From Sulfuritalea sp. (GTDB taxonomy: Bacteria; Pseudomonadota; Gammaproteobacteria; Burkholderiales; Rhodocyclaceae), in contig JAUSCI010000011.1 of the NCBI GenBank assembly GCA_030651305.1, positions 1-46,454 of the forward strand: DNA of 46,454 nt, read 5' to 3'. A program made the translations under genes and the position numbers. Positions 21,329-32,075 of the stretch are shown here, one piece after another; within the stretch, counting starts at the first letter, position 1, and the number at the start of each line of letters is the position of its first letter. The notes under the pieces are model-generated. The model was not told the origin of the DNA. It searched no databases and worked only from the letters and a program-made list of their open reading frames with translations.

Positions 21329-21514
21329 ATGCTCAATATCCTGCTGCTGGCTTTTGCTCTGATGCTGGTGATCGAAGGCCTGTTGCCCTTTCTCGCGCCG
21401 CGTGTGTGGCGGGAGACCTTCCGTCGTGTGACGGAACTGACCGATGGGCAGATACGTTTCATCGGCCTGACTTCGATGGTGGTGGGAGTCGTCCTGCTTA
21501 CCATCTTCCGCTGA
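21329..21514 (+). CDS. DUF2065 (YjeT-like) small membrane protein
   Basis: This 61-residue protein consists of two hydrophobic segments (about 1-23 and 42-60) joined by [24 protein letters not shown]. This is the DUF2065/YjeT pattern, which lies directly after hflC in many proteobacteria. Its function is not established. It lies 22 nt after hflC and 5 nt before hisZ, so it is probably within one operon. Confidence 0.9.
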   Translation: MLNILLLAFALMLVIEGLLPFLAPRVWRETFRRVTELTDGQIRFIGLTSMVVGVVLLTIFR

Positions 21515-21519
21515 CTGGC

Positions 21520-23995
<2,476 letters not shown>

Positions 23996-24019
23996 GGGAT
24001 GCAGCCGTCCTGGGATACC

Positions 24020-24044
24020 GTCCCGGCCCTGAACGGACCGGGAC
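24020..24044. other. hairpin in the purA 3' untranslated region
   Basis: GTCCCGG and CCGGGAC pair at the two ends of this segment, with a small interior. It lies between the purA stop and the terminator proper and has no T-run on either strand, so its role is unknown. Confidence 0.5.
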
Positions 24045-24050
24045 ATAAAA

Positions 24051-24090
24051 AGAAAAGGCCGCTAGAAATATCCTGGCGGCCTTTGCTCAT
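24051..24090. terminator. bidirectional terminator between purA and tRNA-Leu
   Basis: AAAGGCCGC and GCGGCCTTT pair across AGATATC-like loop bases (24054-24083). On the plus strand it is followed by TTT and a pyrimidine-rich run; on the minus strand it is followed by CTTTTCTTTTTATG, which makes it the likely end of the tRNA-Leu transcript as well as of purA. Confidence 0.85.
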
Positions 24091-24112
24091 TTCCTTTTTC
24101 GCGTACCATGCT

Positions 24113-24197
<85 letters not shown>

Positions 24198-24217
24198 AGG
24201 CGCGAAACGAGGCGCGA

Positions 24218-24245
24218 ATTCTAAAGGAAATACCCAGATTGTCAA
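24218..24245 (-). promoter_or_regulatory. tRNA-Leu promoter overlapping the rnr start
   Basis: On the minus strand, TTGACA (24245-24240), a 16-nt spacer, and TAGAAT (24223-24218) make a near-consensus sigma-70 promoter about 20 nt before the tRNA 5' end. The discriminator after the -10 is GC-rich (TCGCGCC), as in stable-RNA promoters under stringent control. The same bases include the rnr ribosome-binding site and TTG start codon. Confidence 0.8.
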
Positions 24246-26476
24246 ACAAGCCGCATAGCATCCACAAGCTTTCAAAAACACGTCGCGCCGATCCGCAGTT
24301 CGAGCGCGAAAAGGCACAGTACGAGCATCCGCTGCCAAGCCGCGAATACGTCCTGCAAACCTTGATGGCGCAGGGCGCGCCGCTGGAGTTTGGACGTCTC
24401 GCTGAACTGCTTGATGTCCAGCCGTTCGAGGTGGAATCCTTCCAGCGCCGACTGGGGGCCATGGCGCGTGATGCGCAGTTGATGCAGAACCGGCGCGGCG
24501 ACTGGCTGATTCCGGACAAGGCCGATCTGGTGCGTGGCCGCGTGACCGGGCATCCCGATGGCTTCGGCTTCCTGGTTCCCGAGGAAGGCGGTCCTGACCT
24601 GTTCCTGTCCGCCAAGGAAATGGACAAGGTGCTGCATGGTGACAAGGCTATCGTCCGGGTAATCGGCGTCGACCGCAAGGGGCGGCCGGAAGGCAAGATC
24701 GTCGAAGTGACCGAACGCGTAAATCGGCACATAGTGGGGCGCGTGGTTGAGGAACATGGCGTCCGTTTTGTCGTCGCCGAGAATAAGCGAATCAGCCAGG
24801 ACATCCTGTTGGCACCGCCCGAAAAGGGGGCGAAGAAGTCGCTCAAGGCGCAGTCCGGGCAGGTGGTAATGATCGAACTCATCGAGCAGCCGAGCAAACA
24901 CGGGCAACCTATCGGCCGCCTGATTGAAGTGCTCGGCAACTATGCCGATCCCGGCATGGAAATCGAGATCGCGTTGCGCAAGCACGAACTGCCCTACGAG
25001 TTTTCCACGGGAGCGCTGGCGGAAACGCGCAAGTTGCCCGACGCTGTGCGCAAGTCCGACTGGAAGGGCCGCGAAGACGTGACCGGCCTGCCACTGGTGA
25101 CGATCGATAGCGAGACGGCAAGGGACTTCGATGATGCGGTGTACTGCGAACGCCAGGGCAAGGGCTTTCGTCTCGTCGTGGCGATCGCCGACGTTTCGAA
25201 TTACGTGACAGCAGGCGGCGTGCTCGATGGCGATGCCTATGCGCGCGGCAACTCGGTGTATTTCCCGCGGCGGGTGATTCCGATGCTGCCGGAGAAACTC
25301 TCCAACGGCCTGTGCTCGCTCAATCCGCAGGTCGAGCGGTTGTGCATGGTTTGCGACATGGCGATCAATGCCACGGGCGCGATCAGCCGCTACCGCTTCT
25401 ATCCGGCGGTGATGTTCTCACATGCGAGGCTGACCTACACCGAGGTTGCCGCCGCTCTCTACGACAAGGATGCAGGCGCGCGGGCTCGTCTGGGGCCGTT
25501 GCTGCCGCACCTGGAAACGCTGGACGCGCTCTATCGACAACTGGCCCGGGAACGCATCAAACGCGGTGCCATCGATTTCGAGACCGTCGAAACACGCATG
25601 ATCTTCGATGACCACGGCAAGATCGAGCGTATCGAGCCCTACGAGCGCAATGAGGCACATAAGCTGATCGAGGAGTGCATGCTGGCAGCCAATGTCTGTG
25701 CCTCGGAGTTTCTGCGTGAGCGCGAGCACCCGTCGCTATATCGTGTGCACGAAGGCCCGACGCCCGAACGTTTGGAGAAGTTGCGCGATTTTCTCGGCAC
25801 CTTCGGTTTTCAGTTGGGCGGTGGCGACTCGCCGAAGGCGCAGGACTACGCGAAACTGCTGGAAAAGATCGGCCAGCGGCCGGATCGGCAACTGCTGCAA
25901 ACCGTCATGCTGCGATCATTGCGCCAGGCCATATACAGCCCGGACAACGTCGGCCACTTCGGTTTGGCGTACGAGAGCTATACGCATTTCACTTCGCCGA
26001 TTCGTCGCTATCCCGATCTGCTGGTGCATCGCGCCATCAAGTCGGCGCTGGCAGCACGGCGATACGAGCCCGCGGGGGGGGCAAATGCGTGGGAAGAAAT
26101 CGGGCTGCATTGCTCCATGACAGAGCGTCGAGCCGACGATGCCACGCGCGATGTAGAGGCTTGGCTCAAGTGTTTCTACATGAAAGATCGTGTTGGCGAA
26201 ATATTCGAGGGCAGCATTTCCTCGGTGGTGCCATTCGGCATCTTCGTTGCACTGGACGGCGTGTTTGTCGAAGGCTTGGTGCATGTTTCGGAACTCGGCC
26301 AGGATTATTTTCATTTCGACGAGAAGTCGCATGCCATGGTCGGTGAACGCAGCGGCCGACGCTTTCGCCTTTCGGACCGGGTGAGCGTGCAGTTGACGCG
26401 GGTCGATATGGATGCAAACAAGATCGATTTTCGGTTGGCCGACCGATCGCCAATGCCCGGGAAGAAAAAGCATTGA
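24239..26476 (+). CDS. rnr: ribonuclease R
   Basis: RNase R is a processive 3'-to-5' exoribonuclease that degrades structured RNA. I place the start at TTG 24239 (AAAGG at 24223-24227), giving 745 residues. The next ATG would remove the conserved EREKAQYEHPLPSREYVL, and the earlier frame runs through the tRNA. Order: an N-terminal winged helix (about 20-95), two cold-shock domains (about 100-240), the RNB domain with metal-binding aspartates in SETARDFDDAVYC (about 294-306), and a C-terminal S1 domain (about 645-730) starting VGEIFEGSISSVVPFGIFV. The C-terminal lysine-rich tail of E. coli RNase R is nearly absent. Confidence 0.95.
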   Translation: MSNKPHSIHKLSKTRRADPQFEREKAQYEHPLPSREYVLQTLMAQGAPLEFGRLAELLDVQPFEVESFQRRLGAMARDAQLMQNRRGDWLIPDKADLVRGRVTGHPDGFGFLVPEEGGPDLFLSAKEMDKVLHGDKAIVRVIGVDRKGRPEGKIVEVTERVNRHIVGRVVEEHGVRFVVAENKRISQDILLAPPEKGAKKSLKAQSGQVVMIELIEQPSKHGQPIGRLIEVLGNYADPGMEIEIALRKHELPYEFSTGALAETRKLPDAVRKSDWKGREDVTGLPLVTIDSETARDFDDAVYCERQGKGFRLVVAIADVSNYVTAGGVLDGDAYARGNSVYFPRRVIPMLPEKLSNGLCSLNPQVERLCMVCDMAINATGAISRYRFYPAVMFSHARLTYTEVAAALYDKDAGARARLGPLLPHLETLDALYRQLARERIKRGAIDFETVETRMIFDDHGKIERIEPYERNEAHKLIEECMLAANVCASEFLREREHPSLYRVHEGPTPERLEKLRDFLGTFGFQLGGGDSPKAQDYAKLLEKIGQRPDRQLLQTVMLRSLRQAIYSPDNVGHFGLAYESYTHFTSPIRRYPDLLVHRAIKSALAARRYEPAGGANAWEEIGLHCSMTERRADDATRDVEAWLKCFYMKDRVGEIFEGSISSVVPFGIFVALDGVFVEGLVHVSELGQDYFHFDEKSHAMVGERSGRRFRLSDRVSVQLTRVDMDANKIDFRLADRSPMPGKKKH

Positions 26477-26485
26477 CTTCGATCC

Positions 26486-26524
26486 CCCAACAAAAAACCC
26501 GCCATTGGCGGGTTTTTTGTTGGG
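26486..26524. terminator. bidirectional terminator between rnr and rpmG
   Basis: A perfect dyad, with arms CCCAACAAAAAACCCGCC and GGCGGGTTTTTTGTTGGG around ATT, has a GC core flanked by A-run and T-run on both sides. It can end both the rnr transcript (plus) and the rpmB-rpmG transcript (minus). Confidence 0.95.
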
Positions 26525-26535
26525 AAAGCGCTGAA

Positions 26536-26703
26536 TTACTTCAGTTTCACTTCCTTGTAGGCAACGTGCTTCCTTGCCTTGGGGTCATACTTCAGAAATT
26601 CCAGCTTTCCCGGGGTCGTCTTCTTGTTCTTCGTAGTCGTGTAGAAGTGTCCTGTACCGGCTGTGGATTCCAGCTTGATCTTTTCGCGTCCGCCTTTGGC
26701 CAT
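26536..26703 (-). CDS. rpmG: 50S ribosomal protein L33
   Basis: This short gene translates to 55 residues, starting [20 protein letters not shown] and ending AYKEVKLK, a full-length L33. It lacks the paired cysteines of zinc-binding L33 forms. It lies 15 nt downstream of rpmB, the usual rpmB-rpmG pair, and an AAGGAG upstream of the ATG supports the start. The terminator at 26486-26524 closes the unit. Confidence 0.96.
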   Translation of the reverse strand: MAKGGREKIKLESTAGTGHFYTTTKNKKTTPGKLEFLKYDPKARKHVAYKEVKLK

Positions 26704-26718
26704 GATCCGTTCTCCTTG

Positions 26719-26955
26719 TTAGATGCGCTCGCCGCGCTCGCGCAACTCGGCGAGGACTACTTCGATGCCCTTCTTGTCGATAGTGCGCAGGCCGGCGTTT
26801 GAAACACGCAGGCTGACCCAGCGGTTTTCGGTTTCGATCCAGAAGCGGCGGCTGTGCAGGTTAGGCAGAAAGCGACGCTTGGTCCTATTGTTGGCGTGGG
26901 ACACTGTGTTCCCTACCATCGGGGCTTTGCCCGTCACTTGACAAACGCGAGACAT
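26719..26955 (-). CDS. rpmB: 50S ribosomal protein L28
   Basis: L28 is a 78-residue large-subunit protein beginning [20 protein letters not shown] and containing [13 protein letters not shown]. The ATG at 26955 is used; a longer reading frame adds ten residues with no support, and AGGAGC lies just before this ATG. It has one N-terminal cysteine only, so it is the zinc-free form. It is the first gene of rpmB-rpmG. Confidence 0.96.
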   Translation of the reverse strand: MSRVCQVTGKAPMVGNTVSHANNRTKRRFLPNLHSRRFWIETENRWVSLRVSNAGLRTIDKKGIEVVLAELRERGERI

Positions 26956-26993
26956 GTGATGCTCCTGAATATGCTGATTTCGCAAAGCAGGCT

Positions 26994-27022
26994 AGTTTAC
27001 AAACAATCACCCGAAAATTCAA
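26994..27022 (-). promoter_or_regulatory. probable rpmB-rpmG promoter
   Basis: On the minus strand TTGAAT (27022-27017), a 17-nt spacer and TAAACT (26999-26994) resemble a sigma-70 promoter about 40 nt before rpmB. It sits directly after the radC stop, so rpmB can be transcribed independently. Confidence 0.55.
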
Positions 27023-27030
27023 TACCCTTG

Positions 27031-27711
27031 TCAAATCAATCCGCGTTCGGCGAAAGACAATGGTTCCGCGCTTCCTGCCACGATGAAATGGTCGAGGAGC
27101 TTTACGTCGACCAGTGCCAAGGCCTGTTTCAGTGATGAAGTGAGTACTTCGTCGGCGCGCGAAGGTTCGGCGAGACCTGAGGGGTGGTTGTGGGCGAGGA
27201 TCACCGCGCCGGCGTTGTGTGCCAGTGCCCGTTTGACGACTTCGCGCGGATAGACGCTGGTTTGCGTCAGCGTGCCGCGAAACAGCTCCTCGCTGGCGAT
27301 CAGCCGGTTTTGGGCATCCAGCCACAGGGCGACGAATACCTCGTGCGGCAGGTTGCCGATTGACAAGCGCAGCCAGTCACGGACTGCTTGCGGTGAGGCC
27401 AGCGCGTCCTTGATCTTGAGCGACCCGGCGAGCGCGCGGCGCGCCAGTTCCAGCGTGGCGGCGAGTTGGGCGGCCTTGGCCGGCCCAATGCCAGGCAGGC
27501 GGGCGAGTTTCGTGGTACTGGCGGCGGCAAGGCTCGCCAGATCGCCATCGAAGCTTGCCAGCAGGTCGCGGGCCAGATCCACGGCACTCTTGCCGCGGAC
27601 TCCGACGCGCAGAAAGATCGCCAGCAGTTCGGCGTCCGACAGTGCCGCCGCACCCTGTTCGGCCAGTCGTTCGCGCGGGCGCTCCGCCGCGGGCCAATCG
27701 CGTATGGCCAT
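27031..27711 (-). CDS. radC: RadC family JAMM-domain protein
   Basis: The 226-residue protein has an N-terminal helix-hairpin-helix region (about 15-95, [14 protein letters not shown]) and a C-terminal MPN/JAB domain (about 105-226) with the metal-binding signature [15 protein letters not shown]. The cellular role of RadC is uncertain despite the name, since the old link to DNA repair has been questioned. It is divergent from coaBC, with only 46 nt between the two starts, an arrangement common in proteobacteria. Confidence 0.94.
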   Translation of the reverse strand: MAIRDWPAAERPRERLAEQGAAALSDAELLAIFLRVGVRGKSAVDLARDLLASFDGDLASLAAASTTKLARLPGIGPAKAAQLAATLELARRALAGSLKIKDALASPQAVRDWLRLSIGNLPHEVFVALWLDAQNRLIASEELFRGTLTQTSVYPREVVKRALAHNAGAVILAHNHPSGLAEPSRADEVLTSSLKQALALVDVKLLDHFIVAGSAEPLSFAERGLI

Positions 27712-27757
27712 GGTTTAGAATCCCCGCTTGATTGCCTATTGGCGGGATTTTAATGTC

Positions 27758-28960
27758 ATGAACGAATTTCAGGGCAAACGCGTTGTATTGGGAGTGACTG
27801 GTGGCGTGGCCGCATACAAGGCGGCAGAGCTGGTACGTCTGCTGGTAAAGGCCGGCGCAGAAGTAGATGTCGCTCTGACTGCAGCAGGCGCACAGTTCGT
27901 CGGCGCAGCGACTTTCCAGGCGCTCACCGGTCGCCGTGTGTGGCAGGCGCTGTGGGACGAGCGCATGGACAACGGCATGGCGCATATCGGGCTTACGCGC
28001 GGCGCGGCCGCATTGCTGGTAGCCCCGGCGACGGCGGATTTCCTCGCCAAGTTGGCGCATGGCTTTGCCGATGACTTGTTGTCTACTGTTTGTCTGGCGC
28101 GGGATTGCCCCTTACTGGTGGCTCCTGCCATGAACCGCCAGATGTTGGAAAACTCGGCTACGCAACGCAACGTAGCGCAACTGCGTGCGGATGGCGTGAG
28201 CATTCTTGGTCCCGCGCATGGTGAGCAAGCCTGCGGTGAAGTGGGTGAAGGGCGGATGCTGGAAGCAGCCGAACTGCTTGACGATTTGCACGCCTTTCTT
28301 CAGCCCAAGCCAATGTCCGGCAAGCGAGTGCTGCTGACCGCCGGCCCAACCTTTGAAATGCTCGATCCGGTAAGAGGCCTTACCAATTCCAGTTCGGGCA
28401 AGATGGGCTTCGCGCTGGCGCGTGCTTGCGTTGAGGCGGGCGCAGAGGTGACGCTGGTCGCCGGGCCGGTTGCGCTAGCCACGCCGCGCGGAGTGCGCCG
28501 CATAGACGTGCAGAGTGCCGTGCAAATGGGTGATGCGGTAACGCTGGCTTTGCCAGGACAGAACGTGTTCATCGGCGTAGCGGCTGTCGCCGACTATCGG
28601 CCACAGAAGACGTCCGCGCACAAGATCAAGAAGGGTCCCAGTAGTCTTACGCTCCAGCTCGACGCGAATCCCGACATTCTCGCCGAAGTGGCGGCACGAC
28701 CCGATGCGCCATTTTGTGTCGGCTTCGCCGCCGAGAGCCAGGATCTGGCTGCCAATGCGGAAGGCAAGCGCGTGGCGAAGAAACTTGCGCTGGTGGTTGG
28801 CAACCTGGTGCAGGACGGACTGGGTGGCGACACCAACGCGGTAACCCTGTTCGATGCGGCCGGAGCACATGTTCTTCCACCTGGGGATAAATCCGAAGTG
28901 GCGCGCGGCATCGTCGCGCATATCGCCCGCCTGATGGAGAAGCAACTTGGCCAGCATTGA
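27758..28960 (+). CDS. coaBC: bifunctional phosphopantothenoylcysteine decarboxylase/synthetase
   Basis: CoaBC (Dfp) joins cysteine to 4'-phosphopantothenate and decarboxylates the product, on the way to coenzyme A. The ATG at 27758 gives 400 residues. The CoaC flavoprotein half (about 1-185) starts [20 protein letters not shown], has the active histidine in [28 protein letters not shown], and the cysteine in [11 protein letters not shown]. The CoaB half (about 186-400) has [26 protein letters not shown] and KIKKG. It overlaps dut by 14 nt. Confidence 0.96.
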   Translation: MNEFQGKRVVLGVTGGVAAYKAAELVRLLVKAGAEVDVALTAAGAQFVGAATFQALTGRRVWQALWDERMDNGMAHIGLTRGAAALLVAPATADFLAKLAHGFADDLLSTVCLARDCPLLVAPAMNRQMLENSATQRNVAQLRADGVSILGPAHGEQACGEVGEGRMLEAAELLDDLHAFLQPKPMSGKRVLLTAGPTFEMLDPVRGLTNSSSGKMGFALARACVEAGAEVTLVAGPVALATPRGVRRIDVQSAVQMGDAVTLALPGQNVFIGVAAVADYRPQKTSAHKIKKGPSSLTLQLDANPDILAEVAARPDAPFCVGFAAESQDLAANAEGKRVAKKLALVVGNLVQDGLGGDTNAVTLFDAAGAHVLPPGDKSEVARGIVAHIARLMEKQLGQH

Positions 28961-29405
28961 CCTCAAGATACTCGATAGCCGCCTCAAGGACGACCGATAC
29001 GCGCCGCAGTACTCCACGCCGGGAGCGGCCGGCATCGATCTTCGTGCGTGCATCGAAATGGCGATCAAAATCGGTCCCGGCGAAACCATTCTTGTCCCGA
29101 CCGGCATTGCCATCCATCTGTCTGATCCGGCCCTGGCGGCAATGATCCTGCCGCGCTCGGGTCTGGGTCACAAGCACGGCATCGTCCTCGGCAATCTGGT
29201 CGGGCTGATTGATTCCGACTACCAGGGCGAGATTTTCGTTTCCACATGGAATCGCGGTCACGACATCTTCACCCTGAACCCGTTGGATCGCTTGGCGCAA
29301 CTGGTCGTGGTACCGGTGGTGCAGGTGGCCTTCAATGTAGTGGACGAATTTCCCGCCAGCGAACGTGGCGCCGGCGGCTTTGGCAGCACGGGTGTTGCCG
29401 GGTAG
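28947..29405 (+). CDS. dut: deoxyuridine 5'-triphosphate nucleotidohydrolase
   Basis: Dut hydrolyses dUTP to dUMP, keeping uracil out of DNA and feeding thymidylate synthesis. The 152-residue protein shows the five trimeric-dUTPase motifs: [42 protein letters not shown], and the C-terminal [10 protein letters not shown]. The start is TTG at 28947 with GGAG 7 nt before it; no ATG is available in this part without losing conserved residues. The coaBC-dut pair is common. Confidence 0.95.
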   Translation: MASIDLKILDSRLKDDRYAPQYSTPGAAGIDLRACIEMAIKIGPGETILVPTGIAIHLSDPALAAMILPRSGLGHKHGIVLGNLVGLIDSDYQGEIFVSTWNRGHDIFTLNPLDRLAQLVVVPVVQVAFNVVDEFPASERGAGGFGSTGVAG

Positions 29406-29432
29406 ATACCAGATCATTGAAGGAGCGGCCCA

Positions 29433-30053
29433 ATGAAGGCATTTGTCAAATTGGTGCTGACGGTCGTCGCTGGCATGTCGTCTCTGCAAACGGTCGCGGC
29501 ATCGCTACCGGCGACAGCTGTTTCCCCGCGCGTTGCAGAGGTCATCGCGTCACGTTGCGCCTTGTGTCATGGTCCGCAAGGCGAGAGTGCCAGCGCTATC
29601 TATCCGCGTCTTGCCGCTCAGCATCCGGATTACCTCGTCAAACAATTGAGGGATTTTCGCGATGGCCGCCGCAAGGGCGAGACCATGACAGACATGGCGA
29701 AGGACTTGCATGATGAAGATATCACTGGTCTGGCGGCATTTTTCGCCAGCAGGAAGGCAGGTGGGCGCCAGGCCGGCGACGTCGAATTGGCGGGGGTGGG
29801 AAAGTATATCTATCATCGCGGTAACACCTTTTCGGGGGTGGCGGCCTGTGCTTCCTGTCATGGCCCGAATGGATTGGGCACCGAGCTGCTGCCTCGTCTG
29901 GCAGGCCAGCATCCCGCTTACATTGAGATCCAGCTGAAAGAGTTCAACAAGCGTGCGCGCACCAACGACAACTCGATAATGCATTCGATTGCGGCGAAGC
30001 TTACCGAACTGGAAACCAAGGCCGTATCGGTATATATCGGAGGTCTGCAATAG
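29433..30053 (+). CDS. dihaem cytochrome c4-like protein
   Basis: This 206-residue periplasmic cytochrome has a signal peptide (about 1-24) and two class I haem domains, with CALCH at 42-46 and CASCH at 139-143. Methionines in MTDMAKDLHDEDI (about 85-97) and SIMHSIAAKLTE (about 181-192) are the probable sixth ligands. Two similar halves and this length fit cytochrome c4, which carries electrons to terminal oxidases or reductases. It follows dut by 27 nt on the same strand and converges on the fccB operon, so it may accept electrons from that system. Confidence 0.9.
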   Translation: MKAFVKLVLTVVAGMSSLQTVAASLPATAVSPRVAEVIASRCALCHGPQGESASAIYPRLAAQHPDYLVKQLRDFRDGRRKGETMTDMAKDLHDEDITGLAAFFASRKAGGRQAGDVELAGVGKYIYHRGNTFSGVAACASCHGPNGLGTELLPRLAGQHPAYIEIQLKEFNKRARTNDNSIMHSIAAKLTELETKAVSVYIGGLQ

Positions 30054-30097
30054 CTTTGGGCGCCGTCCCGCCGGCGCCGACTCCTGATGTTGGGGGC

Positions 30098-30134
30098 AAA
30101 AAACAAACCCCGCCGTAGCGGGGTTTGTTTTCTT
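30098..30134. terminator. bidirectional terminator between cytochrome c4 and fccB
   Basis: AAACAAACCCCGC and GCGGGGTTTGTTT pair around CGTA (30100-30130), with A-rich and T-rich flanks that suit termination in both directions. It sits between the convergent cytochrome and fccB genes. Confidence 0.93.
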
Positions 30135-30151
30135 GGAGCGGGAAGCAGCAA

Positions 30152-31426
30152 TCAGGTCGACATTTCGGTGAGTATGTTCTTCAGCCAGCTTTCGGCATAG
30201 ATCGCCTCAGTCTCGGACAAGTCGGGCGAGACGCCGACCGAACCGGGCACTGCGATGATCGCGCCTTTGTCGACCTTGTAGACTCCGGTCACCTCGACTG
30301 CTTCCTTGGCGGAGAGGAAGCTGTAACAGGTGTTGATGCCGGAGAAGTCGATGAGTTCCTTGCCGTTCATCGCATTGACGATGTTGGTGGCGCAGGCCTT
30401 GGCTTCCGAGTTTGCCGAGTAGCCGGACTTGGGCATCGCACCCGCGACGCAAGAATCGCCAATGACATGGATATTCTTGTGCAGCGTGGACTCGAAAGTC
30501 ATTGGATTGACGGGACACCACTTCTTGTCCGTACCCACCACGCCTGCAACGTGAGCGATATGGCCGGCCTTCTGCGGCGGAATGACGTTGATGACGGCAC
30601 CCTTGACTTCTTCGATGCCCTCGACCAGCACGGCCATGCCCCGCGTGTCGATTTCCGTGACCTTCTTGGCTGCGCGGTAATCGATGAGACCGTCGTAGTG
30701 CTTCTTCCAGCCTTTCAAGAACAGCCCCTTCTTGGAGACGATGTCCGGATTGGCGTCGAGAATGATGACCTTGGAGCCCGGCTTGTGCTGCTTGAGGTAC
30801 ATGGCGATCATGCTGGCCCGCTCGTAGGGGCCGGGCGGGCAGCGGAAAGGCGCGAGGGGGATGGAAATCACCACGTTGCCGCCGGCTTTCATCGCTTCCA
30901 GTTGCTTGCGCAACAGGACGGTCTGCGGGCCCGCTTTCCATGCATGGGGCATGATTTCCGGCGTCGTGGCCATATCATAGCCCTTGATCTCTTCGGTACG
31001 GAACTCGATGCCGGGAGAAAGAACCAGCCGATCATAGGTGACGTCGCCGGTGGAAGTCTTGACAACCTTTGTCGCCGCATCGACCCCGGTAACCTCTGCC
31101 TGAATCACCTTGACGCCGTGGTTGGCCGCCAGTTTGTCGTACTTGATGGTCAGCGGTGACAGGTCTTTCATGAGGCCGCCGATGTAAAGGTTGCTGAAGG
31201 GGCAGGACACGAAGTGGTCGTTGCGTTCGATCAGCACCACCTCGATGGAGGAATCCATCATGCGGATGTACTTCGCCGCGATCGTGCCGCCATAGCCGCC
31301 GCCAACTACCACCACACGCCGTCCGCCGGTTGGGCCACTGAGTCCGCCGGTTCCGGCACAGGCTGCCAAGGCGAGGCTGGAGGCACCGCCCAGTAGTTTT
31401 ATGAAATTTCTGCGATCCAGAGTCAT
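30152..31426 (-). CDS. fccB: flavocytochrome c sulfide dehydrogenase, flavoprotein subunit
   Basis: FccB takes two electrons from sulfide onto FAD and passes them to a cytochrome partner. The 424-residue protein begins with a Tat signal (MTLDRRNFIKLLGG), then LAAC at 20-23, which reads as a lipobox. The FAD-binding loop is VVVVGGGYGG (38-47). C75 in FVSCPFSN sits where the flavin-linking cysteine lies in FccB. The two redox cysteines have counterparts in RCPPGPYERA and NTCYS; GDSCVAGAMPKSGYSANSEA is also typical. I chose ATG 31426 because GGAGG lies 7 nt before it; an ATG 6 nt upstream would be too close to that site. It is the last gene of the four-gene operon, next to its dihaem partner. 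Confidence 0.92.
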   Translation of the reverse strand: MTLDRRNFIKLLGGASSLALAACAGTGGLSGPTGGRRVVVVGGGYGGTIAAKYIRMMDSSIEVVLIERNDHFVSCPFSNLYIGGLMKDLSPLTIKYDKLAANHGVKVIQAEVTGVDAATKVVKTSTGDVTYDRLVLSPGIEFRTEEIKGYDMATTPEIMPHAWKAGPQTVLLRKQLEAMKAGGNVVISIPLAPFRCPPGPYERASMIAMYLKQHKPGSKVIILDANPDIVSKKGLFLKGWKKHYDGLIDYRAAKKVTEIDTRGMAVLVEGIEEVKGAVINVIPPQKAGHIAHVAGVVGTDKKWCPVNPMTFESTLHKNIHVIGDSCVAGAMPKSGYSANSEAKACATNIVNAMNGKELIDFSGINTCYSFLSAKEAVEVTGVYKVDKGAIIAVPGSVGVSPDLSETEAIYAESWLKNILTEMST

Positions 31427-31439
31427 GTTCATTCCTCCC

Positions 31440-32018
31440 TTATTTAACACTGGCGTAGAAGTGCAAGAGGGCTTCCAGATCCGCCTTGGACATCGGCTTC
31501 ACCTTCTCTTGCATTTGTTCCGGCATCTTGCGCTTGCCCGACAGGTAGTCGGCCATCTGAATCTGCATATAGGGCAACCACTGGCTGGCCATCGCCGGGG
31601 TGTCGTCCTTGCCCTCCTTGCCGTCTTCCAGATGGCAACGGCCGCAGTTGGCTTCCTGCAAACTGGCGCCCTTGGCGATTTTCGCCTTGTCCAGAGTCTG
31701 GTTCGTGGCATGCAGCTTCTGTTTGGAGAAGAACTCGCCCATGGCGGCGATCTCGGCATCACTGTAACCCTTCGCCAGGCGGCCCATGACCGTCGCAGGG
31801 CGCGCGCCGCTCTTGAACTTCTTCATGGCGTCGACGATGGCTTTGTCCGACTGACCAGCCAGACTCGGCATGCTCGGGCCGGCGCTGCCGCCATGCGTGC
31901 CGTGACAACCGGCGCAGGCATTGGACAGCATCGCCGCAGTAGGCGGTGCGGCTTGCGCCATCGCGGACACCGCCAGGACGCCGGTGGCCAGCGCCCATCC
32001 ACTCCATTTCATTGTCAT
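31440..32018 (-). CDS. fccA: dihaem cytochrome c, FccA-like subunit
   Basis: This 192-residue protein has a signal peptide (about 1-23, cut after AQA) and two class I haem sites, CAGCH (35-39) and CGRCH (125-129). A 20-kDa dihaem cytochrome directly before fccB is the expected electron-accepting subunit of flavocytochrome c. It ends 13 nt before fccB. The start is supported by AAGGAGG upstream. A generic cytochrome c4-type protein is the alternative, but the neighbour favours FccA. Confidence 0.85.
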   Translation of the reverse strand: MTMKWSGWALATGVLAVSAMAQAAPPTAAMLSNACAGCHGTHGGSAGPSMPSLAGQSDKAIVDAMKKFKSGARPATVMGRLAKGYSDAEIAAMGEFFSKQKLHATNQTLDKAKIAKGASLQEANCGRCHLEDGKEGKDDTPAMASQWLPYMQIQMADYLSGKRKMPEQMQEKVKPMSKADLEALLHFYASVK

Positions 32019-32075
32019 TTTTGTCTCCTCCTTGGTATTGATGGAATTACTGCTCGCAAAACTCCTTTTGCCTCT

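Noticed and set aside
30125-31159. Open frame of 344 codons opposite fccB
   Set aside because: Antisense shadow; it starts inside the shared terminator.
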